A stretch of 64,000 bases of DNA from an uncultured Rhodospirillales bacterium (GCA_937926175.1 CALANV010000004.1:8498-72497); one strand, 5' to 3'; positions 8,166 to 17,085 are shown, counted from the first letter of the stretch. The notes: generated from the sequence alone by a model not told the origin. Numbers and translations: made by a program.

Positions 8166-9539
8166 ATGACCGAAATGGATCCAACGCCGAAGTCGTGCGA
8201 CATCCTGGTCGCCGGAGCCGTGGTGATCACGGGGACCGGCGACGTCCATGGCGACGGCGCGGTCGCGATCGACCGGGATCGAATCGTGGCCGTCGGCCCG
8301 ACACAGGAGATTGAGCGCCGCTACGTGCCCAAGCATCGTCTCGGCGCGCGCGGCCGGATCGCCATGCCGGGTTTCGTCAACACTCACAATCACACGCCGC
8401 TCATGATCGTGCGCGGCATGGTCGAGGATCTCGGGTTCGCGCCGGCATATACGCCGGGCATTCCGCAGGGCCACTGGCTTTCGGACGAGGAGACGTATCT
8501 GCTTGCCCGGCTCGGGGCGTGGGAGTTGCTGCGCTTCGGCTCGACGACGGTCGTGGACTACTACCGACGTCCGGAGGCGTGCGCGCGCGCCCTGGCGGAA
8601 AGCGGGTTGCGTGCCTTCGTCGGCGGCCGGATCCACGACGCGGACACGGCCGCCCTTGCCGAGGGGCGGTGGGTCTATGATCGCCGGATCGGCGAAGAGA
8701 GTCTGCGCGAGAGCCAGGACCTGATCGCACGCTGGGACGGCGCCGCAGACGGCCGGATCCGCTGTTTCCATGCACCTCATGCGCCGGACACGTGCTCGCG
8801 TGACCTGCTGGCCGAGGTGGCGCGGCTTGCCGCCGCCGATGGCCGACCCGTCCACACGCATCTTTGCCAGTCCGCGGCGGAGGTGGCGTGCGTGCGGTCG
8901 CGCGATGGCCTGAGCCCCGTCGAACTCCTGGACGAGCTGGGACTGCTCGGTCCCAATCTGGTTGCGGCCCACTGCATCTTCATGGATGAAGCAGAGATCG
9001 CACGGGCGGGGGCCACGGGCGTGCGCGTGGCACATGCACCGGTCGGAAATGCCGCGGCGGGCCACATCGCACCGATTGCGGCGTTGGCCGCTGCCGGCGC
9101 CACGATCACGATCTGCACCGACACGAAGACGGCCGACATGTTCGAGGCGATGCGGACAGCGCTCGCGCTCGCCCGCATACGGGGGGGCGGTTATGCGATC
9201 AAGGCCGCGGACGTGCTCGCCTGGGCAACGAGCGAAGGGGCCTCGGCCGTCGGAATGCCGGGCGAGCTCGGCATCCTCGCGCCGGGCGCCAAGGCGGACC
9301 TGATCCTGCTCGATGCGGACTTGCCGAATCTGCGGCCGGTCGTCGATGGCGTCGGAATAGTCGTGCACAGCGCCTGCGGTCCGGTCGTCACGACCGTTAT
9401 CGTCGATGGCCGGATCATCATGGACGAAGGACGGCCCCTTTTGTTCGACGCGGAGGAGGTTGTGCGTGCCGCTCAATCCGTCGCGAACCGGCTATGGGCC
9501 CGCGCGGGCCGGAAGACCGTGCTCGACGCCGTGAACTGA
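8166..9539 (+). CDS. Amidohydrolase of the ATZ/TRZ (cytosine deaminase-like) family
   Basis: The 457-residue metal-dependent hydrolase has the beta-sandwich and TIM-barrel layout of the family. Metal-site motifs run in order: FVNTHNHTP near residue 80, the histidine in RPVHTHLCQS, the AAHCIFM histidine, and the aspartate in ITICTDTKTAD. The C-terminal sandwich starts at LGILAPGAKADLILLD. Relatives deaminate or dechlorinate triazines, guanine or S-adenosylhomocysteine, so the substrate is open; a nitrogen-ring compound fits the island. It begins 70 bp after the oxygenase remnant, and the ABC importer follows 244 bp downstream with its own promoter. Confidence 0.85.
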   Translation: MTEMDPTPKSCDILVAGAVVITGTGDVHGDGAVAIDRDRIVAVGPTQEIERRYVPKHRLGARGRIAMPGFVNTHNHTPLMIVRGMVEDLGFAPAYTPGIPQGHWLSDEETYLLARLGAWELLRFGSTTVVDYYRRPEACARALAESGLRAFVGGRIHDADTAALAEGRWVYDRRIGEESLRESQDLIARWDGAADGRIRCFHAPHAPDTCSRDLLAEVARLAAADGRPVHTHLCQSAAEVACVRSRDGLSPVELLDELGLLGPNLVAAHCIFMDEAEIARAGATGVRVAHAPVGNAAAGHIAPIAALAAAGATITICTDTKTADMFEAMRTALALARIRGGGYAIKAADVLAWATSEGASAVGMPGELGILAPGAKADLILLDADLPNLRPVVDGVGIVVHSACGPVVTTVIVDGRIIMDEGRPLLFDAEEVVRAAQSVANRLWARAGRKTVLDAVN

Positions 9540-9725
9540 GCGGGAAGATACGTCGAGCGTGCCGCTTCACATGTTGATGATCGGCAAAGCCGTGGCCACG
9601 CAGCGTGCCAGCGAAGGAGGTCCAATGGATACGGATCGTGTCGTGCTCCGGATCAGAGCTGCACTTGAACACACCTTCGGTAGATCGGCGCATGCGGTCT
9701 CACGGCGATCGCGATGCGCATACCA

Positions 9726-9741
9726 TGGCATATGTTTTGCA
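9726..9741 (+). promoter_or_regulatory. Sigma-54 promoter of the first ABC importer
   Basis: TGGCATATGTTTTGCA has TGGC and TTGCA at the correct spacing. The predicted transcript start near 9752 leaves a leader of about 30 bases before the ATG at 9784, an ordinary leader length that supports a functional promoter. Confidence 0.7.
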
Positions 9742-9783
9742 AACTTTCGGTACGTCTTTTACGAGCACAATGGAGGGTGACCC

Positions 9784-10857
9784 ATGCGCAAACGGGACAT
9801 CAATGATGCGCGCCGTCGCGGTTTGTCCCTTTCGCGGCGCGATGCCTTGAAGCTCGGTATCGGCGCGGCGGCCGTTGCCGGTTTTCCGGCGATCGTGCAG
9901 GCCCAGCGGGTTCCCGAGATCGTCATCGGTGGAGCTGCCAGCCACAAGCCGTGGATGGACAAGGTCGTCATCCCCATGTTCGAGCGGAAGTACAACTGCA
10001 AGATCCTCTATGAGGGTACGCGCTCGACGATCAATCTCGAGAAGATGCGCGCCGCCAAGGACCGCCCGGTCATGTCGGTCGTCCAGATGGACGACCCGGT
10101 GATGATCCAGGCCGTCGAGGAAGACCTGATCGAGCCCATTTCCGTCGCGCAGGTTCCGAACCTCGCGAAGATCAAGCCGGGCGCCGTCCATATGGACGGC
10201 ATGTGGGCCAACTATCAGCAGCCTTGGGCCGGGGTTGCCTACAACACGCAACACCTTCCGCAGGGTGTGCCGACCTGGGTATCGATGTGGGAGCCCCGCT
10301 TCAAGGGCAAGGTCGTGCTGCCGTCGCTGCAGAACACCGAGGGCCCCTGGGTGCTGTTCATGGCAGCACATCTCGAGACGGGCAAGCCGCTCAAGGAGGC
10401 CCAGTACGATATCGAGGCCGCCTTCAAACGGCTGCGTGCGCTCAAGCCGAACCTGCTTACGATCTACACGAATCTTCCGCAGGCCTTCAATTTGCTGGAG
10501 CAGGGAGAGGCGTGGCTCCAGGTGACGTTCTCGTCCTGGGCGCTGCTGCGCAAGCAGGAGGGATCGCCGGTGGATCTCGCGGCGCCGAAGGAGGGTATAT
10601 TCGCGATGCCGTCCGGCATCTGCCTCGTCAAGGGGGCACCGCACCGAGACCTGGCGCTCGCCTACATCAACGAGATGCTGGGCGCCGAGCTGCAGACGCT
10701 GTTGACGCCGATCACGTTCTCACTGCCGACGCATGTCGACGTGCCGCTGTCGGCGGACATACCGCAAGACATCGAGGTCTTCACGCCGGATTGGGCCTGG
10801 TTCACCAAACACCGCGCACAGCTCGTCGAGCGTTGGGATCGCGAGATGGCCATCTGA
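9784..10857 (+). CDS. Tat-exported ABC solute-binding protein, polyamine type
   Basis: The 357-residue protein begins with a twin-arginine signal (SLSRRDALKLGIGAAAVAG, cleavage probably after VQA) and continues as a periplasmic binding protein of the PotD/family 1 group (VPEIVIGGAASHKPWMD, then a central MWEPRFKGKVVLPS segment). It should deliver a small nitrogen compound to the permease pair encoded downstream. The substrate cannot be read from sequence; spermidine/putrescine naming is by family only. AGGGTGACCC lies just before the ATG. The ATPase gene follows after 57 bp. Confidence 0.9.
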   Translation: MRKRDINDARRRGLSLSRRDALKLGIGAAAVAGFPAIVQAQRVPEIVIGGAASHKPWMDKVVIPMFERKYNCKILYEGTRSTINLEKMRAAKDRPVMSVVQMDDPVMIQAVEEDLIEPISVAQVPNLAKIKPGAVHMDGMWANYQQPWAGVAYNTQHLPQGVPTWVSMWEPRFKGKVVLPSLQNTEGPWVLFMAAHLETGKPLKEAQYDIEAAFKRLRALKPNLLTIYTNLPQAFNLLEQGEAWLQVTFSSWALLRKQEGSPVDLAAPKEGIFAMPSGICLVKGAPHRDLALAYINEMLGAELQTLLTPITFSLPTHVDVPLSADIPQDIEVFTPDWAWFTKHRAQLVERWDREMAI

Positions 10858-10914
10858 AGTCAAGGGCGGGGCTGGAGACGTTTCTCCGGTCCGCCGATCG
10901 CCCGTGGCGCCGGT

Positions 10915-11991
10915 ATGGACAACTATCTTCACGTCATCGACGTCTCGAAGAGATTTGGCGAGAGCACCGTGCTCGACAACCTGAGTCTGGTGGTGCGGCG
11001 CGGCGAATTCGTGTCCCTGCTCGGACCTTCCGGGTGCGGGAAGACGACGCTTCTGCGTCTCATCGCTGGACTGCTGCCAACGGACGGCGGACGCATCGTG
11101 CTCGACGGCAAGGATCTGACGCGGCTGCCGGCCCATCGCCGGAACGTGGGCGTCGTGTTTCAGAACTATGCCCTGTTTCCCCATTTGACGGTGGCGGAAA
11201 ACGTGGCCTTCGGGCTGCGCGCGCGCGGCGTCGCCAAACAGGAGATCCCGGCCATCGTCGAGCGTTGCCTGGCGATGGTTCACCTGGCCGACTACGCCGA
11301 CCGTTCGATCTTTGCCCTGTCCGGCGGCCAGCAGCAGCGTGTCGCCGTCGCGCGGGCGATAGCGATCCGGCCCGATCTCCTCCTGCTGGACGAACCTTTC
11401 AGCGCGCTGGATCGCAAGCTGCGCGAGGCGATGCAGATCGAGCTGCGCCAGCTCCTGCGCGAGCTCGGCATCACCGCGATCTTCGTCACCCACGATCAGG
11501 AGGAGGCGATGATCATGTCGGACCGGATCGCCGTGATGAACGCCGGGGTGATCGAGCAGTTCGCCGACCCGCGTACCGTCTATGAACGCCCGGCGACGGC
11601 CTTCGCCCTCGAGTTCGTGGGGACGTCGACCCGGCTTCCCGGCCGCGTGTCGGACTGGGACGGCGACACGGTGCTGGTCGATACTGCGGCCGGCCCGATC
11701 CGGGCCCGCGCCGGCTATGTCTCGGGAGCACCGGTCATGATCGGCATCCGTCCCGAGAAGATCATGCTCGCCGACGGCAACGAACACGGCATGAACGTCG
11801 TCCGTCTTCGTGTCCTGGACCGCGTCTATGTAGGCTCCAAGCTGTTGCTCCATTTCGACGCCGGCAGCGGGGGGCAGGCGCTTGCCGAACTCAATCCAGG
11901 CGATGCACCCGACGTAGCGCCCGGGGACATGATGAGCATCGCCTGGCGTGTCGAGGACACATTGATCTATCCCGCCGTGGGGCACGGGTGA
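10915..11991 (+). CDS. ABC importer ATP-binding protein, PotA type
   Basis: This 358-residue cytoplasmic ATPase powers the importer encoded around it. Walker A is GPSGCGKTT (residues about 37-45), the signature is LSGGQQQR, Walker B is LLLLDEPFSALD and the switch histidine lies in VTHDQEEAM. The C-terminal third is the TOBE-type regulatory domain (MIGIRPEKIML). The stop overlaps the start of the first permease as TGATG, so the three transport genes are coupled. Confidence 0.94.
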   Translation: MDNYLHVIDVSKRFGESTVLDNLSLVVRRGEFVSLLGPSGCGKTTLLRLIAGLLPTDGGRIVLDGKDLTRLPAHRRNVGVVFQNYALFPHLTVAENVAFGLRARGVAKQEIPAIVERCLAMVHLADYADRSIFALSGGQQQRVAVARAIAIRPDLLLLDEPFSALDRKLREAMQIELRQLLRELGITAIFVTHDQEEAMIMSDRIAVMNAGVIEQFADPRTVYERPATAFALEFVGTSTRLPGRVSDWDGDTVLVDTAAGPIRARAGYVSGAPVMIGIRPEKIMLADGNEHGMNVVRLRVLDRVYVGSKLLLHFDAGSGGQALAELNPGDAPDVAPGDMMSIAWRVEDTLIYPAVGHG

Positions 11992-12872
11992 TGGGCGTCA
12001 CGGCTGCTGCTGCTCCGGTCGGCGCCGCACGAACCCGTAAGCCGCGACGGCCGGTCGACCTTCTGGTGCTGCTGGCTCTGCCGGCGGTCGGGTATCTCGG
12101 GTTCTTCTTCGCATTGCCGTTAGTGGCGCTTCTGGCCAAGAGCGTCTGGACGAGTGCCGGCCCGAGCATCGAAAGCTATGCCCGCTTTTTCGGCGATCCA
12201 TTCAGCTGGCAGGTCGTCGGCAATACGCTGAAGATTGCGACCCTCGTTACCCTGGTGACGCTCGTTCTGGGCTATCCGACAGCGTTCGCCATGGCACGCG
12301 CGCGCGGCATCTTTCAGATCCTGCTGCTCGTGGCGATGATTCTTCCGCTTTCGATCGGCGTGGTGGTCAAGGCGTTTTCCTGGCAGATCGTTCTGCGCCG
12401 CGACGGCGTCGTGAATCAGCTCCTCGTCTGGAGCGGATTGACGGACGAACCCGTGCGGTTTCTGTTCACCGAGACCGGTCTCGTTCTGGGCGCCGCCAAC
12501 ATTTTCCTGCCCTTCATGGTTCTGCCGATCTATTCCGTCGCCAAGATGATCGATCCGCGCCTGACCGAGGCGGCCGCGACGCTCGGCGCCGGGCCGATGT
12601 ACCGGTTTTTTCGCGTCATCCTGCCGCTCAGCATGCCCGGGGTCGTCGCCGGTATCGCCTTCGTCTTTTCGATGGCGATCTCGATGTACGTAATCCCGAC
12701 GCTGCTGATCGGTGACAGATACCAGACGTTGGCAACGATCACCGGCCGCTCGTTCCTCTTCCTGCGAAACGAGCAGCTCGGGGCAACGACGGCCGTCATC
12801 CTGCTGGTCATCGCCGTCGCCGTGGTCCTCGGCAGCGCGCGCCTCGCGCGCGGATTGCGGAGGACGGCATGA
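11991..12872 (+). CDS. ABC importer permease, PotB type
   Basis: The 293-residue inner-membrane subunit has about six helices. It carries the permease EAA loop: LTEAAATLGAGPMYRFFRVILPLSMPG runs in the usual place between the fourth and fifth helices and docks the ATPase. The ATG at 11991 overlaps the upstream stop; a GTG three bases earlier is possible. The 3' end overlaps the second permease by four bases. Confidence 0.92.
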   Translation: MGVTAAAAPVGAARTRKPRRPVDLLVLLALPAVGYLGFFFALPLVALLAKSVWTSAGPSIESYARFFGDPFSWQVVGNTLKIATLVTLVTLVLGYPTAFAMARARGIFQILLLVAMILPLSIGVVVKAFSWQIVLRRDGVVNQLLVWSGLTDEPVRFLFTETGLVLGAANIFLPFMVLPIYSVAKMIDPRLTEAAATLGAGPMYRFFRVILPLSMPGVVAGIAFVFSMAISMYVIPTLLIGDRYQTLATITGRSFLFLRNEQLGATTAVILLVIAVAVVLGSARLARGLRRTA

Positions 12873-13666
12873 TCACGGAACGGCTCTTCAACGTGCTGAC
12901 GGCGACCGTCGCCGCCCTGGTCGTCGTCTTCCTGCTGACGCCCATCGTGGTCACGATCCTCGTCTCGTTCACGTCCTCGACCGTGTTCACGCTGCCGCCG
13001 GCCGAATGGTCGACCCGCTGGTACGCACGCATGACGACGCGGCCGGAGCTGTGGCCGTCGCTGATGCTCTCGGTCGAGATTGCCCTTATATCCACGGCCA
13101 TTTCGCTCGTCCTGGGGACCCTGTGTGCCATCGCGGTGGTGCGCGGCCGCTTTCCCGGCCGGGAGGCGATCCAGACCTTCGTCGTCTCGCCGCTGATGAT
13201 GCCGGGTCTTGTCATCGGCGTGGCCATGCTGCAGCTTTTTCGCGAAGTGGGACTTCGCGATGCCTATGCCAGCCTGCTGGTCGCCCATGTCGTCATCACC
13301 ATGCCCTACGTGATGCGCACGGTAACGGCGAGTCTGTCGCTGTTCGATTTCTCCCTGATCGACGCGGCGCGTACACTCGGGTGTTCCTACCCGAAGGCAC
13401 TGCTGAAGGTGATGGCGCCGGTTCTGGCCCCCGGCTTCCTGACCGGCGCCCTGTTCGCGTTTCTCGCGTCCATGGACAACTATCCGATCTCGATCTTCTT
13501 CACCGACGCGTGGACGAAGACGCTGCCGATCCAGATGCTGCAGTTCCTCGAGGAGCAGCCCGATCCGTCGATCGCGGCGATGTCGAGCTGTCTCATTCTG
13601 TTGACGGTCGCCGTGCTGTTCGTGGGGGACCGGCTGGTGGGGTTGCGGCGCCTCGCCGATTTCTGA
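12869..13666 (+). CDS. ABC importer permease, PotC type
   Basis: The 265-residue inner-membrane partner of the preceding permease has six predicted helices and the EAA loop DAARTLGCSYPKALLKV. It is the last gene of the sigma-54-controlled importer operon; the start codon overlaps the previous stop as ATGA. A fourfold PotABCD-like layout (binding protein, ATPase, two permeases) is complete. Confidence 0.92.
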   Translation: MITERLFNVLTATVAALVVVFLLTPIVVTILVSFTSSTVFTLPPAEWSTRWYARMTTRPELWPSLMLSVEIALISTAISLVLGTLCAIAVVRGRFPGREAIQTFVVSPLMMPGLVIGVAMLQLFREVGLRDAYASLLVAHVVITMPYVMRTVTASLSLFDFSLIDAARTLGCSYPKALLKVMAPVLAPGFLTGALFAFLASMDNYPISIFFTDAWTKTLPIQMLQFLEEQPDPSIAAMSSCLILLTVAVLFVGDRLVGLRRLADF

Positions 13667-14076
13667 CCGGGAACGTGTCTCGGGCCGCCGGAATCTTTCT
13701 CTGCCGGCCTGCTCTCAGGCTGTGCGTGCAACGATCGCGGCGGGGCGCCTCTCCGGCGGTAGCCAGTGCACTGCGTCGCCGGGAACGAGGCAGGCGATGC
13801 AGCCGATCATCGAGGCGGGAAGCCTTCCATACGTCGTGTGTGGCGGTGCGTAGCCACGTCGTTGCCGATCACTACGACATGGCAAGGGCCAGGGACCTTT
13901 CCACCGATCGGGCTATTATTCTTCGATATCACCGCTGTGGTCCGGGCCGAGTCCCGTACGCGAGCTATTGCACACAATTTATGCAGATCGTGCACAATCC
14001 GCAGATGGCAAAAGGACGCTGGGCGACGAGGCGAGGCTGTGATACGCAGTGAAGTACGACTTAAGGATGTCTACGT
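13667..14076 (+). other. Intergenic region ahead of gntR
   Basis: These 410 bases hold no convincing gene. The only structure seen is the pair of GntR-type dyads at 13968-13997, 80-110 bp before the regulator start. Confidence 0.6.
13968..13997. promoter_or_regulatory. Candidate GntR autoregulatory operator pair
   Basis: TTGCACACAA (13968-13977) and TCGTGCACAA (13988-13997) have centres exactly 20 bp apart, two helical turns. Both resemble the TTGTATACAA dyad at 7531. Their position just upstream of the regulator gene suggests autoregulation. Confidence 0.5.
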
Positions 14077-14772
14077 ATGCACGTGCCACCAGTCAGTCGG
14101 CCGGTCTTGTCCAATGCAGGCATGATCGTCGAGGCCGTACTTGACGCCGTCGCAGCGGGACGTCTGCCTGCCGGTTCGAAGCTCGGCGAGGATCAGCTCA
14201 GCCGGTTCTTCTCCGTCAGTCGGACGGTTGTTCGTGAAGCGCTGAAGGAGCTGAAGCACTTCGGGGTCGTCGATCTGTTCCCCAACCGTGGAGCGTTCGT
14301 CGCCTGTCCGACCCCCGAGGAGGTGCTTCATGTCTACGCGGCGCGCCGGATCATCGAGACGGCCATCGTCGAGGACGTCGCGCGCCATGTGACAGCGAAT
14401 GACATACGGACGCTTCGCCGGCATGTTGCGTTACAGCACGCCGCGTACGAGCGAAGGAACCGGCGGGAATATATCCGCCTCATGGGAGAGTTCCACATCT
14501 TGATCGCGCGGTTGGCCGGTAACCCCGTTCTTGTCGGCATTCTCGAGAGGCTCATCGCCCAGACGTCGCTCATGACGGCGCTCTTCGAGGATCCGCATGA
14601 CGGTTGCCCCATCGACGATCACAACCGCCTTATCCAGCGGCTCGTAGCCGGAGACGCCAAGGGCTGCGTGGCAATCATGGCCAAGCATCTCGACGGCAAC
14701 CGACGACGTTTTCGAATCCCGATGAACCGTCCGCGAGTCGATCTCGCCAGGGCGCTGCGGCGTTCCGGATAG
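14077..14772 (+). CDS. GntR-family transcriptional regulator, FCD (FadR) subfamily
   Basis: The 231-residue protein has an N-terminal winged helix (GSKLGEDQLSRFFSVSRTVV, then REALKELKHFGVVDL and PNRGAFVA). An all-helical FCD ligand domain follows, with metal-binding candidates in GEFHILIARLAGN and in the C-terminal histidines (DDHNRLIQRL, AKHLDGN). FCD regulators usually sense small acids made by the pathway they control. It lies centrally in the hydantoin island and is the only DNA-binding protein there, so it is the natural candidate to bind the repeated TTGnAYACAA dyads. That pairing is inferred. Confidence 0.9.
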   Translation: MHVPPVSRPVLSNAGMIVEAVLDAVAAGRLPAGSKLGEDQLSRFFSVSRTVVREALKELKHFGVVDLFPNRGAFVACPTPEEVLHVYAARRIIETAIVEDVARHVTANDIRTLRRHVALQHAAYERRNRREYIRLMGEFHILIARLAGNPVLVGILERLIAQTSLMTALFEDPHDGCPIDDHNRLIQRLVAGDAKGCVAIMAKHLDGNRRRFRIPMNRPRVDLARALRRSG

Positions 14773-15030
14773 ATCAGAAGCTTGGCATCTTGCGCGATCA
14801 CAAGTCCGCCCGGCGACGGCCGGACCTTTGACGACCGCCAATGTCACCTCGGACATGTCGCACAGCCCGCATCCGGTGCTGCTTTCCGGGCTGTATCCGC
14901 GATGCTTCGAATCACCGACCTTTCCCCACGATCACCAGGTGAAATCGAGCTTCTTTCTTACCCGGTCAATCGCCGGACGTGAAATGCCGGTGGGGACTGA
15001 TCGAGAGTGGCGTCGTCTGCCGGCGTCCAC

Positions 15031-15078
15031 CTTACGTGGATAGGCCGACAAGAGCTTACATGGACCGGCCGACAAGAG
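15031..15078. repeat. Tandem 24-bp duplication across a stop codon
   Basis: Bases 15031-15054 and 15055-15078 are adjacent copies differing at two positions. The second copy contains the last codons and stop of the minus-strand racemase-like gene; the first lies just beyond it. Confidence 0.8.
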
Positions 15079-15799
15079 AGGCCAGTGCGGGTGGCAGGCC
15101 GCGGCTCGGTTTTCGGGGCGGCGGTGCAAAGCTTCCGGCGCGTGCCGCGCCCGTTGACAGCCGGCAGAGCGTCTCGGCGTGGCGTATCGCGCTCGAGACG
15201 CCGTCGACCAGCGGCACCGGTATCTCGTCCTTCACCCGTCGCGCTAGGCCGGCGAGGGGAGCGCCGGCGAGAATGATGACGTCGGCACCGTCGTCGATGG
15301 CCAGGGCGCAGAGCGATTTCACGCGTTCGGCATGGTCGCGCTGAACGGCGCCGATGTCATCCAGTGGCTCGTCAAGGGCACGAATGCTTGCGAGCCGTGA
15401 GATCAGGCCGTTGTATTCGACGCATTCCCGATACCAGGCCGTTATGCGTCGCGAAATGGCGACGATCGAAAACCGCCGCCCCAGGAGGCACGCGCTCGTG
15501 AGGGCGGCCTCCGTAATGCCGATTACCGGAATGTCGAGCATTTCGCGGGCGGCGGGCACACCGGGATCACCGAATGCGGCGATGATTGCCGCATCATGCC
15601 CGGCATGGTGTTCGGCGAGGAGGGTCAGGGCGGCATAGGCACCGATCGCGGCCTCGGCCCGAGTCTCGATATACGCGACCCCGAACGGCGCCGTGAGAAC
15701 GTGGACGGCCGTGCCCGGTGTGGCCGCCCGTTCCGCTTCCTGGCGGATCAAGTCGGACACACTGTCCGAGATATTCGGATTCACGACCAGGATCTTCAT
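15056..15799 (-). CDS. Asp/Glu/hydantoin racemase superfamily protein lacking both catalytic cysteines (second copy)
   Basis: The 247-residue protein has the family start [14 protein letters not shown] and the typical VPLVDGVSSAIRHAE end. The two catalytic cysteine positions read IIAAFGDPG (Ala75) and ILAGAPLAG (Gly179), so like the gene at 5620 it cannot use the two-cysteine mechanism. The rest of the pocket is close to a true racemase. The ATG at 15799 is chosen because the family motif begins there; an upstream in-frame Met would add nine residues. It is transcribed alone, with a sigma-54 promoter match 113 bp upstream. Confidence 0.82.
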   Translation of the reverse strand: MKILVVNPNISDSVSDLIRQEAERAATPGTAVHVLTAPFGVAYIETRAEAAIGAYAALTLLAEHHAGHDAAIIAAFGDPGVPAAREMLDIPVIGITEAALTSACLLGRRFSIVAISRRITAWYRECVEYNGLISRLASIRALDEPLDDIGAVQRDHAERVKSLCALAIDDGADVIILAGAPLAGLARRVKDEIPVPLVDGVSSAIRHAETLCRLSTGAARAGSFAPPPRKPSRGLPPALASLVGRSM

Positions 15800-15911
15800 C
15801 GCGTCACCATCCCTACCTCGCGTCAACTACCCGGCAAACCGGCAAGTCACGCCGGACCCGAAGGCCACGTTCGGATCGATCATCGATCCGCCGGCCGTCA
15901 CGCCATGCATC

Positions 15912-15927
15912 TGCAGTTGACGTGCCA
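15912..15927 (-). promoter_or_regulatory. Sigma-54 promoter of the second racemase-like gene
   Basis: On the minus strand the site reads TGGCACGTCAACTGCA: a perfect -24 TGGCACG and CTGCA at -12, 11 of 12 positions. The predicted leader to the ATG at 15799 is about 100 bases. Confidence 0.55.
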
Positions 15928-16037
15928 GGGCATCGTTCATGCGCGTGATATCGGGGATCGGCCTTGAGCCGCGGGCGCGCCGGTCCGGCGCCCCAGGCCG
16001 AATGAACACGGCCATCCGACAGAGCGGGTCGCCCGGA

Positions 16038-16067
16038 TTGCATACAAAAATGGCTGATTGAATACGA
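16038..16067. promoter_or_regulatory. GntR-type operator pair between divergent units
   Basis: TTGCATACAA (16038-16047) and TTGAATACGA (16058-16067) have centres 20 bp apart. Extended, they are GATTGCATAC and GATTGAATAC, matching the pair at 7426-7455. The site lies between the minus-strand racemase-like gene and the plus-strand AMDase-like operon, so it could act on both. Confidence 0.55.
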
Positions 16068-16166
16068 ATCAGTCATTGCCGTCGGCGCGTGATTGGACCG
16101 GGACCGGAGGGGGCGACCTCAAGGCGAGTTCGGCAACGGACGGAAAGGATTTCCGAGCCGCAAGCG

Positions 16167-16182
16167 CGGCATGCCCGTTGCA
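16167..16182 (+). promoter_or_regulatory. Sigma-54 promoter candidate for the AMDase-like/hydantoinase/TRAP operon
   Basis: CGGCATGCCCGTTGCA matches 10 of 12 fixed positions with correct GG-to-GC spacing. The leader to the ATG at 16337 would be about 143 bases. Confidence 0.45.
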
Positions 16183-16336
16183 AGAACGGATGTCGCCTCC
16201 CGCGACAGCGGGGGAAACCGCCGTTCAGGGAGCGTGCAAGGCGGTCGCATGCGGGCGTCGAGGCGTTGGCGATGCGGGCGCGACCGATGTCCCGCGTGAA
16301 CCGGGGAGCTGGAGGCTTTGGAGCGACGGGTCGCGG

Positions 16337-17068
16337 ATGACGTCAAAACGAACGCTTCTCGGCATGCTGACGCCGTCGTCGAACACCGTTCTGGAGCCCG
16401 TGACCGCTGCCATGCTGTCCGGTCTCCCGGACGTTACGGCGCATTTCGTCCGATTCCGTGTGATGGAGATCTCGCTGAGCGAGCGGGCGCTCGGACAATT
16501 CGACTTTGCGCCGCAGCTGGAGGCGGCGCGACTTCTCGCCGACGCGCGCGTGCATGCGATCACCTGGAACGGCACCTCCGGCAGTTGGCTGGGCTTTGAC
16601 CAGGATCGCGCGCTGTGCGCGGCAATCACGCGGGAAACAGGTGTGCCGGCGACCTCGTCGGTGCTCGCCCTGGCAGAGATCTTCGGGCGCACGGGCGTTG
16701 CGCGCTATGGCCTCGTCTCGCCGTATCTTGACGAGGTGCAAGAGAAGATCATTGCCAATTTTCGACGCGAAGGGTTCGCGTGCGTGGCCGAACGCCATCT
16801 CGGCCGCTCCGACAATTTCTCGTTCGCGGACATCACGCCGGACACGATCGAAACCATGGTGCGCGAGGTCGCGAAGGCCAGACCGCAGGCCATCACCATT
16901 CTTTGCACGAACATGAACGGTGCATCGCTCGCTGAATCGCTCGAGCGCGAGCTCGGAATTCCGATCTACGACTCGATTGCAACCGCTCTGTGGGGCTCGT
17001 TGAAGGCGGCCGGTGTCGATCCCGCGCGCATAGAGGGCTGGGGTTCGTTGTTTCGGAACGTACGGTGA
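16337..17068 (+). CDS. Maleate isomerase/arylmalonate decarboxylase-like protein with a single catalytic cysteine
   Basis: The 243-residue protein begins LLGMLTPSSNTVLEP, the hallmark of maleate cis-trans isomerases, and keeps the tyrosine of SPYLDEVQE (Tyr130) and the second cysteine in ILCTNMNG (Cys190). At the first cysteine position it reads NGTSGS, with Gly79 instead of Cys. A Gly-Thr-Ser plus one Cys plus Tyr arrangement is what arylmalonate decarboxylase uses (Gly74, Thr75, Ser76, Tyr126, Cys188 in the Bordetella enzyme). Decarboxylation of a malonate-type intermediate is therefore possible, but the Asn of PSSNT is isomerase-like. The ATG at 16337 is chosen because the family motif starts eight residues later. 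The D-hydantoinase gene follows after 17 bp. Confidence 0.8.
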   Translation: MTSKRTLLGMLTPSSNTVLEPVTAAMLSGLPDVTAHFVRFRVMEISLSERALGQFDFAPQLEAARLLADARVHAITWNGTSGSWLGFDQDRALCAAITRETGVPATSSVLALAEIFGRTGVARYGLVSPYLDEVQEKIIANFRREGFACVAERHLGRSDNFSFADITPDTIETMVREVAKARPQAITILCTNMNGASLAESLERELGIPIYDSIATALWGSLKAAGVDPARIEGWGSLFRNVR

Positions 17069-17085
17069 AGTGGTTGGAGCGGACG

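Noticed and set aside
13957..13972. Sigma-54 promoter for gntR around the TTGCA at 13968
   Set aside because: There is no GG at the required distance upstream; the TTGCA belongs to the operator-like dyad.
16058..16336. Extended N-terminus for the AMDase-like protein from an upstream in-frame start
   Set aside because: The extension has no family similarity and would run through the sigma-54 promoter candidate; the family motif begins right after the ATG at 16337.
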